Positions 47,401-57,183 of a stretch of 64,000 bases of DNA are shown one piece after another (position 1 is the stretch's first letter; each line of letters starts with the position of its first letter). The position numbers and the translations under genes are program-made. The stretch covers positions 248,001 to 312,000 of the forward strand of contig JAJNNY010000023.1 of NCBI GenBank assembly GCA_022453515.1, in the 5' to 3' direction. The DNA comes from Astrocystis sublimbata (Eukaryota; Ascomycota; Sordariomycetes; Xylariales; Xylariaceae). A model generated the notes under the pieces. The model was not told the DNA's origin. It did no database searches and saw only the letters and a program-made list of their open reading frames with translations.

Positions 47401-49923
47401 ATGGTATAGAGTAACAGAAGGTTCAATGACCTCCGTGGTATGGTCGGTTACCTCGCCGGATGTCCCGGCCCCCGAATCAGTTCCATGGAGATAGAAGGGA
47501 TGTGTCAATAGATGAAGATGGTGTCAACGTGGCATAGGTATGCTTTCACCTTCGTGTGTTACTCTCAATTTGACCGATAGTCAACTGGCTCAGAGGGTGT
47601 ATGCAACAGAACTAGAAAGGCAGGACGAAGTATGTTTGTAGTCATTCATACATCTTTTAAATCGAGACATTACTAAATCATGACCGTAAAAATTGGTTCA
47701 GGCAGGGTTACTTTAAAGTGTCGGCGTACACGGGCTGTGAGAAACACGACCATCATATGTGTAGATACGAGAATGCCTGGTCTGCTTCATGGGCTATTAA
47801 CGGAGAACTCAACGAACTCGTATGTATAATAGTGCCATATCGATATCGTAAAAATGGAAGTGCCATGAGCAAGTTGTGAGTCTGTCTAAGGGACTCGACA
47901 TCAATGTTTATTATCCGAGTGGGTTAACAGTGAGTGTACATACACTATACACCCGATTGGGGAGTTTAATGCAACTTTCCCAACAATTGTAAGGCCACTG
48001 CCGGTATCTCTGTTTTCACCTTTGCGCCCCAAGAAGCACTTGATACTCTCAACTCTCTCATCTACAGTAGTATACTCCAAATAGCAGGGCTTATGAAGCA
48101 GCGGCAGCAGATAATGACAAGGATTTATAAACGACACGGAAGTCTGGTTTATCTGCTACCAAATGCTAATGGCCTTTTTGGGTTACCTATGTTGGAATCT
48201 CACTTCACTCAAGGTCCATCAACCACTGTTACCCATCGTATACGATCGACCGCGAAGACTACACTGCATCATATCGCATCATGGGGAGGGACCTGGCAGC
48301 TTAGTCAAGTTTAATGCTTCGCCAGAAAATGTAGCTTGGAAGAAAGGTATCCAGAGTACAAGAGGACGAAACACCGTCCCCTCGGAGGTGCAGCTTTGTG
48401 TTGGCCTTGAGCCCGAGACTAATATGTCATCGTCTGCTTTTGCCACACCAATTCGTTCGGCGGGAAGTATCTACTCTGGTTCAACAAGAGGTGTGTATCA
48501 ACCTGACCGTCTCACTGAGCAGGTGAGTATTTCCCAGCAAATTGAAGACGACCTCGAGGGGCCGCGCGGCTGCACAGTAGGCCTTGCAAAATGCTCTCTC
48601 ACGAGGCGCCATCGGCAACATCGTACACTTCAGATTTCGACGCATAAACTCATCGGATATCCCTGTCTCACGATGGTCTAAGAGTTGCATGTTGCATTTT
48701 TGTGCTGCACCATGGCACATCCGGATGCAATCGACGAAGTCGACGACGAGTGACAATCTCGGGGGTGAGTTATGCGACACAGCTCGCAACATGCATTCGC
48801 AGATGCGGCAAACTTGTCGCAGTTGTGAGACCTTTGTGGCTGGGGCGGGAGCCCTACGAGTACACTATGTCTTTTACATGTAAAACTCAGTTAAAGCCAG
48901 GTTCGCCCAAAACCACAACTGCTTTTGGGACCAAATGCACAGATATAACATTCCTACGGCTTGTGCAGACTAAAAGCAACAATGATGGTGTCTCGCTTTG
49001 TCATCAAAGGTATCAACCGAGGAAAGATACTTAGGTCCGGATGTGAGATGTGCTCATGATAGTGAGACGTGGTGTCTTGCCTATCATATGCGACGAATTG
49101 CACCAGTCCTCCATGACAGGAGGTTTCCTATACTACCAAAGGATGACGGTAGTAAGGCCAAGTTCATGATAGGGAATTTACACGAACTTGGATGACGACT
49201 CACTGCTTGAAGAAATGGTATGAGCCGGAGTATGGGCTCACGTTGTTGAATCAGGAGGTGGCAAGTCCAAAAGGCCATAGCTGGGAGGCTACCCCTACTA
49301 GGCGGGCTAGGTACCTAGGTAAGTATTAATTAGGATCCCGTCAATAATATGGTAAATTCACCCCATCTGGCTCCCCCTTTTCTCATAAGTGGCTCTGTAA
49401 TTAGATGCGTAGTCGTGAGAGCCAAAGGCCGCACGCGAGGTGTTGGAAGGACGAAATTGCAAGCTAGCCCAATTGATCGTAGCTTGTAGTGAGCAATCCA
49501 GGAAATAATAACGCAGATTTAGACGAAACTACTATGCGGAGAGCTGCCATTTAATACTTTAAGTACCTACTCGCCTAGGTAGCCCTATGGCTCGGAGGTC
49601 TGAGATTGCATCCTTCTATGGCAAGGGACCTTGACATGCTGGAGTTGGACACACGAGCACGGAAGGTTGCCGTGTCGAGGTTTGTAGAGAAATCCTAGCC
49701 GTGGCTCTTCGTGGGGCCAATATCGAACTAAAGACCAATCAAACAGAGGCCAATCAATCCAAGACGACCCAAATCTGGCCCGTCCGCCCCACTCCCCGTC
49801 CCCATACTCGCCCATACTGGTTCACTGGTTCTTGCTCCAGCCCATATCTACCCGCAGATCCACTTTCCCCCCATCAAACTGCTTTGGGACCCCCGAAAGA
49901 ACTACCTTAGGGGCTTACTCACC

Positions 49924-49941
49924 TACCTACCTAGGTAGGTA
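49924..49941. repeat. 18-bp perfect palindrome, copy of that at 17131-17148
   Basis: Same 18 bases, TACCTACCTAGGTAGGTA, in DNA otherwise unlike that around the first copy. Confidence 0.8.
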
Positions 49942-51330
49942 CCCCCCTACGAATCCGCCTGCCGGTTTTCCGGGCTGGCCGAAGGGCCCACTTCCAGGCC
50001 TGTCTTCCCCTCTTTTTAGGACACGGTCAGCCTGGCCACTCCCACTCGACGACGGGTCTCAACCGTCAGGTCAGCCTTCGCTTCAGGTCATCCCTCCCCC
50101 GCCCCACGTGCACGTTGCCTGCTGAGGTTGCTGAGCGAATAACAGCACCAACACACTGAACGGAATGAAGGCTGACAGCCTGAGGACGATCCCTCCCGTT
50201 CCCACCCCTCCAATGAAACATGTTCGTTCTTGTTTACTTGCAGTTGAGCCACAGATCGGTTGCGGTTTGAACAGCCGAGACAGCTGCGTAATACATGTCG
50301 ATGTCGATGTCGATGGTGATGTTGACGTTTCTGTCTTTGTAGTCGTCGTTCTTGGTCTCATTTACCGTGTCCCCCCATCTCGTCTCGTCTCATCTTATCT
50401 CATCTGATCTCATCCCACACCTCGACTCGATACCCTCGGCCAACTACCAAGGCCCCAGACAAGCCAGCCCAATAACTGCCCCCAAATAGCGGTCGGCGGG
50501 CGGTTGCTCGGTCGGTCGGTCGGTCAACCAATTCTGAGGTCAAAGTCACCGCCAACCCAACCCAACAACAAAGCCTACCTGGACCGCCCGCCCAGGAAAC
50601 CCACCGTTCCGGATCCTGATCCGGGTAGGTAGGTAGCTAGGTTAGAGGTAGGTAGGTTGGCATTACGAGTAGACCTCGTTTCCTCCGCCGACTCCCATCA
50701 CCGTTGCTTCTTAGCCTTCGCTCTTCGGCTACGGCACCCATCAATCAATCTTCCGTCATATCCCATTGTCTAGCGTACAGTATCCAGGGAGGTAGGTAAC
50801 AGCAGCACCTCCTTTTTCATCCATGGCTCAACCCACTCTAACCTTTCCGGTCTTCCTCTGAGCGAGGTACGGCCATTTCCTTGATCCGCATGCCAGCCGG
50901 TATCGCGTCAGCCACCACTTGCACCGCACTCAAATACCCTAGCACCCCTTTGTGTCTTTCCCTCCGTCAATGCTATGCCAACTCCCTTCTTCTGAGGTGG
51001 GCGCCGTCCATGGGCTTCTTCCTCGCGCCGTAAACCACGGCTCGCACTCGCTGACGCTCTCAAGAGTAGCAGTTCCTCCAACATACTGGGGCAGTCGAAT
51101 CATCTACGCGCTACTCGTGCCTATGTGCCTACGTGCTGAGCAACTGCCCTCGACTTTTCTTGGCTGACGTCTACTCAATGTATACCATCCGGTAGATCAG
51201 CCGAGCGCTTGTCGCGAGCTATAGAGAAGCTGCTCGCCTCGTCGGCCGCTCGCTATTGGAAATCAATACCCATACATACGGCCCACACCAAGACCTAGGC
51301 TACCAGCTTGCCCACAACTTGACTGTTGCG

Positions 51331-52893
51331 ATGGCATCTTTACACTCCATATCCAGCTTTGGACCACACGGCCCGAAATACAAGGTCGACAAACCGAAAG
51401 CGAAAACAGCGGTGAAACCTATTCTCAAGAAATGGGCACAGTCGGAGAGGGAAAAGAGGAGTGTTGACTTGGACCGAGGCTGCGATGAGCAAGATGTACA
51501 GTACCGCAGTGCACAAGGCTGGAGCAGAACCTCGACGCTCTCCTTCCACACTGAAGTGCCTGCTGGCACCGGCAACGGCACTTCTCCCGGTGCAGGGGCG
51601 GCGCCGAGCACAGACGGAGTGGGACTCGGCGTGTCTGGAGGTACGACGGCCACGCGGCGGTACAACCACTCGAGATCGATTAGTAGCACAAGCCATAATT
51701 CGGGCACAACGATCAACAGCACAAAAGGCATGCCCGCCCCTCGCCAGGCCGGTGCAACATTTGTACACCCCTTCCAGCAGACGCCGCGGACATCGAGCCC
51801 TCCATTGCTGTCCTATGCGAATTCTTTAACCTCAATTGCTGACACGCGTGATTATTCCCCCACCACGATTACCGAGGATGACAACGACAACAGTGACGGC
51901 ACGGGCGGTACAGAAGCTAAATCCTATCAGCATCACTACTCAAATAGTACTGGCAATAATGGCAGCAATCTTTACACTCACCACGTAAACTTTTTCGGTA
52001 CCTCGAATTCGCAGTCCCAGCCAACGTTGATGTCACAACCTCTAGGTAGCCAGTGCCCGTCGTCCACAGACATCTCGGATGAAAACTCGCCAAAGTCACC
52101 ACCTCAACCACTGCTTCGAATCAGCACGTCGCGCACATCAAGTATTCCCACACACTCATCTCGATTAGCCAATGTTTCCAGTCGATCAGACCTTCGGCTC
52201 GAGCGCATCGGGGATTCCCCTGTATCGTCCAACAACACACCAATAACCGCCGCACCTCGCTCAAGCTCGCGGGCTCCCATGTCTCCCCTCCTACGTACGT
52301 CCCTCGACAGTAGCTTCCCGCGATTACGTGCCAAGTCCGATCTTGATACTGCCACCCGTGCGGAGCATGTCCGTGCAGCACGCCGAAAATTCGAGACCAA
52401 GGAGCGCGCCAAGGATGAGAAGCATGCACGAGAGGAAGTCAGACGCCGCGAACGCGCTGACAATAAGCGTGCGCAACAGATTGAGAAGCAACTCGCAGCA
52501 CAACACAAGGAGCACCTAGCGACCAGAGCTCGAGAAGATGCTACAGAATTGGAAGAGGCCATCCAACGTGGGAAACACTACCGAAAAGTGAGCGTCGCTA
52601 GCAGCGGGCGACCGAGTTTATCTTTGACTCGACCGAGTCTATCTCTCGGCCGACCTAGCATGTCGCGAAAGAACACTTCGACTCAAGTCAACCAGTCCGA
52701 GAAGTTCGTCAGTAGTGCATATCACAGTACAGACCCGCATAGTCCGCCTACACACGGCATGGAAGCTGGGACGGCTCAATCACTCCGACTTCCTTCAAAG
52801 CAGAAGAGCAAAGCAAAGAAGAAAACAAAGGGCGCATGGACCGCGTTTATACTATGGCTCAGGACGAAGCTGCTGCGCATGGGGAAAAGCTGA
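51331..52893 (+). CDS. Ser/Thr-rich protein of unknown function with a basic coiled-coil region
   Basis: Not recognised. A single open frame of 520 residues starts at the ATG at 51331 (TTGCGATGGC); the frame is open a little further upstream but without an ATG. Residues about 60-300 are low in complexity, rich in Ser, Thr, Asn and Gly, with no visible domain. Residues about 335-425 are highly charged (RRKFETKERAKDEKHAREE and similar) and should form a long helix or coiled coil. A repeated RPSLSL/RPSMS element follows (about 433-452). The C-terminus is strongly basic (KQKSKAKKKTKG) and then has a Trp-rich amphipathic or hydrophobic end (AWTAFILWLRTKLL), which could touch a membrane. The long intact frame of 521 codons with fungal-like codon use supports a real gene. 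It may have missed introns at either end. Confidence 0.7.
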   Translation: MASLHSISSFGPHGPKYKVDKPKAKTAVKPILKKWAQSEREKRSVDLDRGCDEQDVQYRSAQGWSRTSTLSFHTEVPAGTGNGTSPGAGAAPSTDGVGLGVSGGTTATRRYNHSRSISSTSHNSGTTINSTKGMPAPRQAGATFVHPFQQTPRTSSPPLLSYANSLTSIADTRDYSPTTITEDDNDNSDGTGGTEAKSYQHHYSNSTGNNGSNLYTHHVNFFGTSNSQSQPTLMSQPLGSQCPSSTDISDENSPKSPPQPLLRISTSRTSSIPTHSSRLANVSSRSDLRLERIGDSPVSSNNTPITAAPRSSSRAPMSPLLRTSLDSSFPRLRAKSDLDTATRAEHVRAARRKFETKERAKDEKHAREEVRRRERADNKRAQQIEKQLAAQHKEHLATRAREDATELEEAIQRGKHYRKVSVASSGRPSLSLTRPSLSLGRPSMSRKNTSTQVNQSEKFVSSAYHSTDPHSPPTHGMEAGTAQSLRLPSKQKSKAKKKTKGAWTAFILWLRTKLLRMGKS

Positions 52894-54341
52894 TCTTCCG
52901 CCTCGCTTTCTGCGTTATCCTATCTATTTCGGCAGCGTTTGGTGATACCTCACCTCCCCCGTTCAGTGACCAAGGAACCGCCACTGTACACTTCACACGC
53001 TCCTATCCACTTCATCCCATTTTCGAAAGAATATATGACGCATTCATGAGCTTACGGTCCAAGGCGTTAAACTATGGCATGGGTACGAATTGGTTTATTT
53101 TACATATTCTCGGCGTATATTGGTATTTTTCTTGTTTCGACTATATCTCACTAGACAACGGGGTTTACGATGACATTGTTCTGGTTGGCCGGTTCTTGTT
53201 ACGATTGAATTCAAATTTGCAACACGTCTGCAGGGCAGAGAATTAGACATGAGGCTGATTAGCATCATTGGTTGGCCGTGTTGTAAGCATCGACTCTGCA
53301 GGCTAGCACCAAGTACTTAGGACGTAGCGTTGTTCGAGGTTCAATATGCGAACATCAAGAATATAAGTAAATGCACCACATGGTGTGTTGTGTCATGCGT
53401 ATATCACTGTCCTTGTTTGAGCTCTTCTCATGACGTTACGGCACCTACTGCACATGTAGAATAGGCTAGGCTCCGGTAAAAAAAGAGAGAAGAAAAGTAT
53501 CAAACCCTATAACAAGATTATATAGATTGGGTTCGGTTCATAGGATTTACTTGACTATATCTTCACGAAATGGCAGGATATACAGTTCGATGAGGTAGCC
53601 GGACAGTTGCTGATAATATCGTCATGCTTGCTTCATGGTCCTCACCGTGCCCCGCTATACGAAAATTAGTTGACCCTCGCACACTCACCCACACCCACCC
53701 ATACCCACCTACTTTGCTAGTTAATAAGACCTTCAAATAGCTATTTTGAAGCCGTAGAGCTCGTTTTTGGTGTTTTTAAAGCCGTAGAATCTATTCTGAC
53801 TACTCTTCCTAGTTCCTAGTACTTGATTCGCTGCCCTTTGCCTGTTTGACGTCCTGCCACCGCTGTGGCATTGATTTCACGTCGGGGTCAACTAATTTTC
53901 GTATAGCATGCGTGCTCACCCATACAGCTAGATGATGATGTGCTGCGGCAGCTAAACCGTTTTTGGACGCTTGCAGAAGACCAGTTGCTTTCTTCCTTTC
54001 CAAACGAAACGTCTGTAACAGGATTGATCATGCTGGACTGGGCTTTAGCCTTTAGATACCTACCTGGGTAACTTTAGGTAGACCCGTCGTGTGGGGACTG
54101 AGTGGCACTGAGCTCTAAGCGATGTTCATATGCAAAGTGGTAGTGGGAGGAATATTTCTCACACTCCGTGGTAGGTAGGTAGGTAGGCAGGCTGGAGTTG
54201 TGATGCATGTGTTGGCCTGAGCTCAGCTCAACTTGGTACAAGGCTCAGTCTCGTCAGGTAAGAACAATTCGGTCTTGCTTAAGTGTTTACATGATTCCAA
54301 GACAAATCCTCATCGGCCATGATGGGTCGCAAAAAAGTGAC
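52894..54341. other. Intergenic DNA between the 51.3-kb gene and the transposon
   Basis: A frame overlapping the end of the previous gene (52836-53246) is a shadow. A 64-codon minus frame at 53809-54003 (MERKKATGLLQ) is basic and resembles transposase tails only vaguely. A GTAG repeat (GGTAGGTAGGTAGGTAGG) is at about 54170-54188. No gene is seen. Confidence 0.5.
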
Positions 54342-54343
54342 TA

Positions 54344-54391
54344 ACGTATCATACGGGTCACTGGGTCACACGGGTCGATGGGTCAGTTTTT
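54344..54391 (+). repeat. Left terminal inverted repeat of the Fot1-like element
   Basis: Reads ACGTATCA, then two tandem 17-bp units (54352-54368 and 54369-54385, differing at three positions), then GTTTTT. The right repeat has only one such unit. Confidence 0.85.
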
Positions 54392-54442
54392 CAACTTTCC
54401 AGATACCTATATATGTAAGCGCGTTTTTCTCCATTACCCAAC

Positions 54443-56101
54443 ATGAATTCTATTTCCAAAGAAGCTCGTCTTAATCTCACAATCCGTGCGATTCAGGAAA
54501 ACTCGCGTTTTTCTTTACGCAAAGCCGCCAAATTCTACCATGTTCCCTATAGTACTCTTCATAACCGATACTACTACAAAATGCGCCCGAGCCGAGAAAT
54601 CCGTCCTCTAATACAAAAACTTACAGAATCTAAAGAAGAAGTAATTATGGAAAGGATACTTGACCTAGATACGCGAGCATTTCCTTCCCGGCTTCGAAAT
54701 ATTAAAGATATAGCGAACCTCCTCCTACGCGACCGTAACGCGCCTCCCGTTAGCGTTAACTAGGCCTCGGCCTTCGTACACCGCCGCCCCGAGTTAAAGA
54801 CGCGTTTCAATCGTAGAATCGATTATTAGAGGTCTTTCTATAAAGATCCGGACGTATATCGCAAGTGGTTTCGGTTAGTAAAGGCTACAATCGCGGAGCA
54901 TAGTATAGAAGAGGGGGATATCTACAACTTCGACGAGACGGGCTTTATAATGGGCATAATACTATCTAGCATGGTTGTTACGAGTGCCGAACGACGCGGA
55001 AGACCTCGCCAAGCACAGCAAGGCGATCGGGAATGGGCCACAGCCATTCGCGCCGTCTCTGCGGATGGTTTTGTCGTGCCCGCGTTTATCATTTTGGCGG
55101 GGAAAAACCACCTCGCGTCATGGACGCGCGACAGCCCCCTGCCCCCCGACTGGCGTATTACGCTTACTTCGAATGGCTGGACAACTAATGACGTCGGTCT
55201 AGAATAGGCAGAGCATTTCAATATGCATACACAAACGCGTACAAAGGGTATAAAACGCCTCCTTATCTTCGATGGTCATAAAAGCCACCATTTAGCTAAG
55301 TTCGAAAAATATTGTAACAATAACAATATTATTACCCTTTGTATGCCTGCCCATTCGTCGCATAAGCTCCAGCTTCTCGATATTACCTGTTTTTCTGTTA
55401 TAAAAAGGGCGTATAATAACTTTATTAAGGATCTTATACACCGGTATCAAACCTATATTGCGAAAAAGGATTTCTTACGCGGCTTTAATATCGCGTTAGA
55501 AAAGGCGTTTACGTTTAAAACTGTAAAGTTAGGTTTTCGAGCGGCTGGACTTGTCCTTTTCGATCCTAAATATATTATTTCAGGTCTGGATAACGCTAGC
55601 GTAGCTAAAACTCCCACGCTAGAGCCCGAACTACTAACGACTCCTTAGGTTTCAAAAACGCCTACCACTATTAAAAAAGCTACTTCGCAGTCTGTCTATC
55701 TTAAAAATAAAATCTCCAGATATAAAAGTAGCTCCCCGACTACAATTATTAACGCCTGCAGCCAACTTTCAAAAGCTACATATAAGTTATTATATCGGGT
55801 AGCATTATTAAAAGAAAAAAACGCCTAACTTTGAGATACCAACCACGTGCTCTCTAAACGCCGGAGGACTAAGAATAAATAACTACAGCCCGGAGGATCA
55901 CTTACTATTACCGAAAGCAATACTCTAAGGATCGAGAGGGAAGGCGATAGTAAGGCAGTTAAAAAAGAAGGTGAAAATAGTCGTCCGAGGAAGAGGGCTC
56001 GTAAAGGTCCGCAGCAGTGTGGCATCTACGGAAACACTAGTCATAATACACAAACTTGTTCAATAGATATAGATAGTAATAATAAAAAAGATTTTAACTA
56101 A
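54443..56101 (+). pseudogene. DDE transposase of the Fot1-like element, broken by seven stops
   Basis: One reading frame of 553 codons runs from MNSISKEARLNL to the TAA at 56099-56101 with no frameshift but with seven internal stops: TAG at 54761, 54827, 55205 and 55646, TAA at 55826, TGA at 55832 and TAA at 55880. The start holds a helix-turn-helix of the Psq/CENP-B type (RKAAKFYHVPYSTLHNR). The DDE catalytic core shows NFDETGF, then FDGHKSHH, then LLDITCFSVIKRAY. Near the end a zinc knuckle (QQCGIYGNTSHNTQTC) has Tyr where a Cys is expected. Stops and this change are all of the kinds made by C-to-T or G-to-A changes, as in RIP. The gene cannot make active transposase. Confidence 0.92.
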
Positions 56102-56161
56102 TTTTAATTTGTTTTTACACGTTAATATTAATTTATTACAATTGCAAATTAATACTGTCCA

Positions 56162-56192
56162 AAAAACTGACCCATCGACCCGTGTGATACGT
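56162..56192 (-). repeat. Right terminal inverted repeat of the Fot1-like element
   Basis: Read inwards it is ACGTATCA followed by one 17-bp unit and GTTTTT. It matches the left repeat exactly apart from the missing unit. Confidence 0.85.
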
Positions 56193-56194
56193 TA

Positions 56195-56750
56195 CTGAAC
56201 CCGCAACGAACGAAAAGTATCGTGTAGCATTAGAACGGATTGAGCCACGGCTGTTTATTAAGTGATCATGTGCTCAACCTTGAATTTGAAAACGAGCAAG
56301 AGACAATGCCTCGCGCCTCGCGATTCATTCAAACATCTTGTAGGATCGGGTCTGTTCTCGTATATGCCCTCCACTTAACTAAATGAGGTCAGGTTGGGAA
56401 GATGAACATCTTAAAACTGCACGCGCAGAACTTGTTGATCACATGTTGATAAACTCGCGATTCGATGCCTCCCTATTTCACCTATCCTGCCCTGTTGCGG
56501 ATGTAGTAGGTATAGTGTTGAGCCATAAAGACAATCAGTGTATAGAGTCCTTTCAACCTCTTCAATCACTATCCGAGGATGCGAGCAAGTCCAAAGTTGG
56601 TTTTGGCCTTCTAGGGAGTGTCACTTCATGATATCCTTTCCTAATACCTTCGAGCCAGTATTCCTGCCTGTCGGCACCTCCAAAACGACAGCCCTATCGA
56701 GAATCAGTCCCGCGATCAATGTATGCCCCTTGAGCTAACAAGAGTGGTAT
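56195..56750. other. Intergenic DNA between transposon and ankyrin pseudogene
   Basis: Short open frames only (for example 56383-56631, +), without motifs. Confidence 0.5.
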
Positions 56751-57183
56751 TTAGTCATCATCATCATCAATCTCAAACTCGGCGCCTCGATCAAGTAGTA
56801 AGCGCACGATCTCCGTGTGACCAGCCTTTATGGCCGATAAAAGGGGCCAGTATCTGATCGGCATGCCTTCTGGCTCGATCGAGGCGCCTTGATATAGGAG
56901 CAGTTGCGCAATCTCCTGATGGCCCTTCTCCGCAGCCCAAGACAACGATGTGCGTTTATCAACATGATAATTCATGATGCCAGGATTGGCGCCCTTATCT
57001 AGCAGCAATTGCACGAGCTCTTAGTGGCCCATTGCGGCAGCCTACGACAACGGTGTCATCGACAGTGTACGCCTCCACCGTTAAGTTTCGTCCACCGAAG
57101 GTCCCATCACGACTTTCGCTGCCGCCCTTTATTCGCTTCGACGAGGTCGGTGATAGGTCCTCATTGAAAGTACGCTTATCCAT
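56751..57183 (-). pseudogene. Ankyrin-repeat protein fragment, broken
   Basis: Ankyrin repeats pack as protein-binding scaffolds; many fungal ones are accessory. Three repeats are readable: LVQLLLDKGANPG, then SLSWAAEKGHQEIAQLLLYQGASI, then LLSAIKAGHTEIVRLLLDRGAEF, before the end FEIDDDDD and TAA. In the first repeat an in-frame TAG stands where TPLS is normally followed by Trp, and a TAA follows GH, where Gln or Glu is common. The upstream segment (MDKRTFNEDLSPTSSKRIKG) is in another frame, so a frameshift or unrecognised intron lies near 57055-57070. TGG-to-TAG and CAA-to-TAA are RIP-type changes. It could also be the 3' part of a once longer gene. Confidence 0.75.

Larger units (their letters stand above)
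38258..51330. other. Long gene-poor region upstream of GT2
   Basis: About 13 kb without a supportable gene. Seen: an AAGC microsatellite at about 38545-38562 near the GT2 leader, an 8-copy GGTCTAC minisatellite at 41323-41378, a GAAT microsatellite at about 44463-44491, and ACCT/AGGT motifs (39130, 40590, 40770, 40830, 43795, 45685, 49307-49318, 49565, 49924-49941, 50623-50668). A pair of hydrophobic frames on the minus strand at 44904-45506 is the only coding-like signal and is weak. The last kilobase (50.1-51.3 kb) has many short simple repeats (GTCGAT, CGGT, CTCGT/CTCAT) and C/T-rich sequence, as in a promoter and long leader of the 51.3-kb gene. Confidence 0.45.
54344..56192 (+). mobile_element. 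Fot1/pogo-type DNA transposon, complete but inactivated
   Basis: A 1,849-bp element bounded by inverted repeats and by a TA dinucleotide on each side (54342-54343 and 56193-56194), the target duplication expected of the Tc1/mariner/pogo superfamily. Size fits Fot1 and Pot2 of fungi. It carries a single transposase frame. The left inverted repeat starts ACGTATCA, and the right end, read inwards, starts the same way. Confidence 0.92.

Noticed and set aside
48163..48681. 172-codon plus-strand frame
   Set aside because: No recognisable domain, and a competing minus-strand frame covers part of it.
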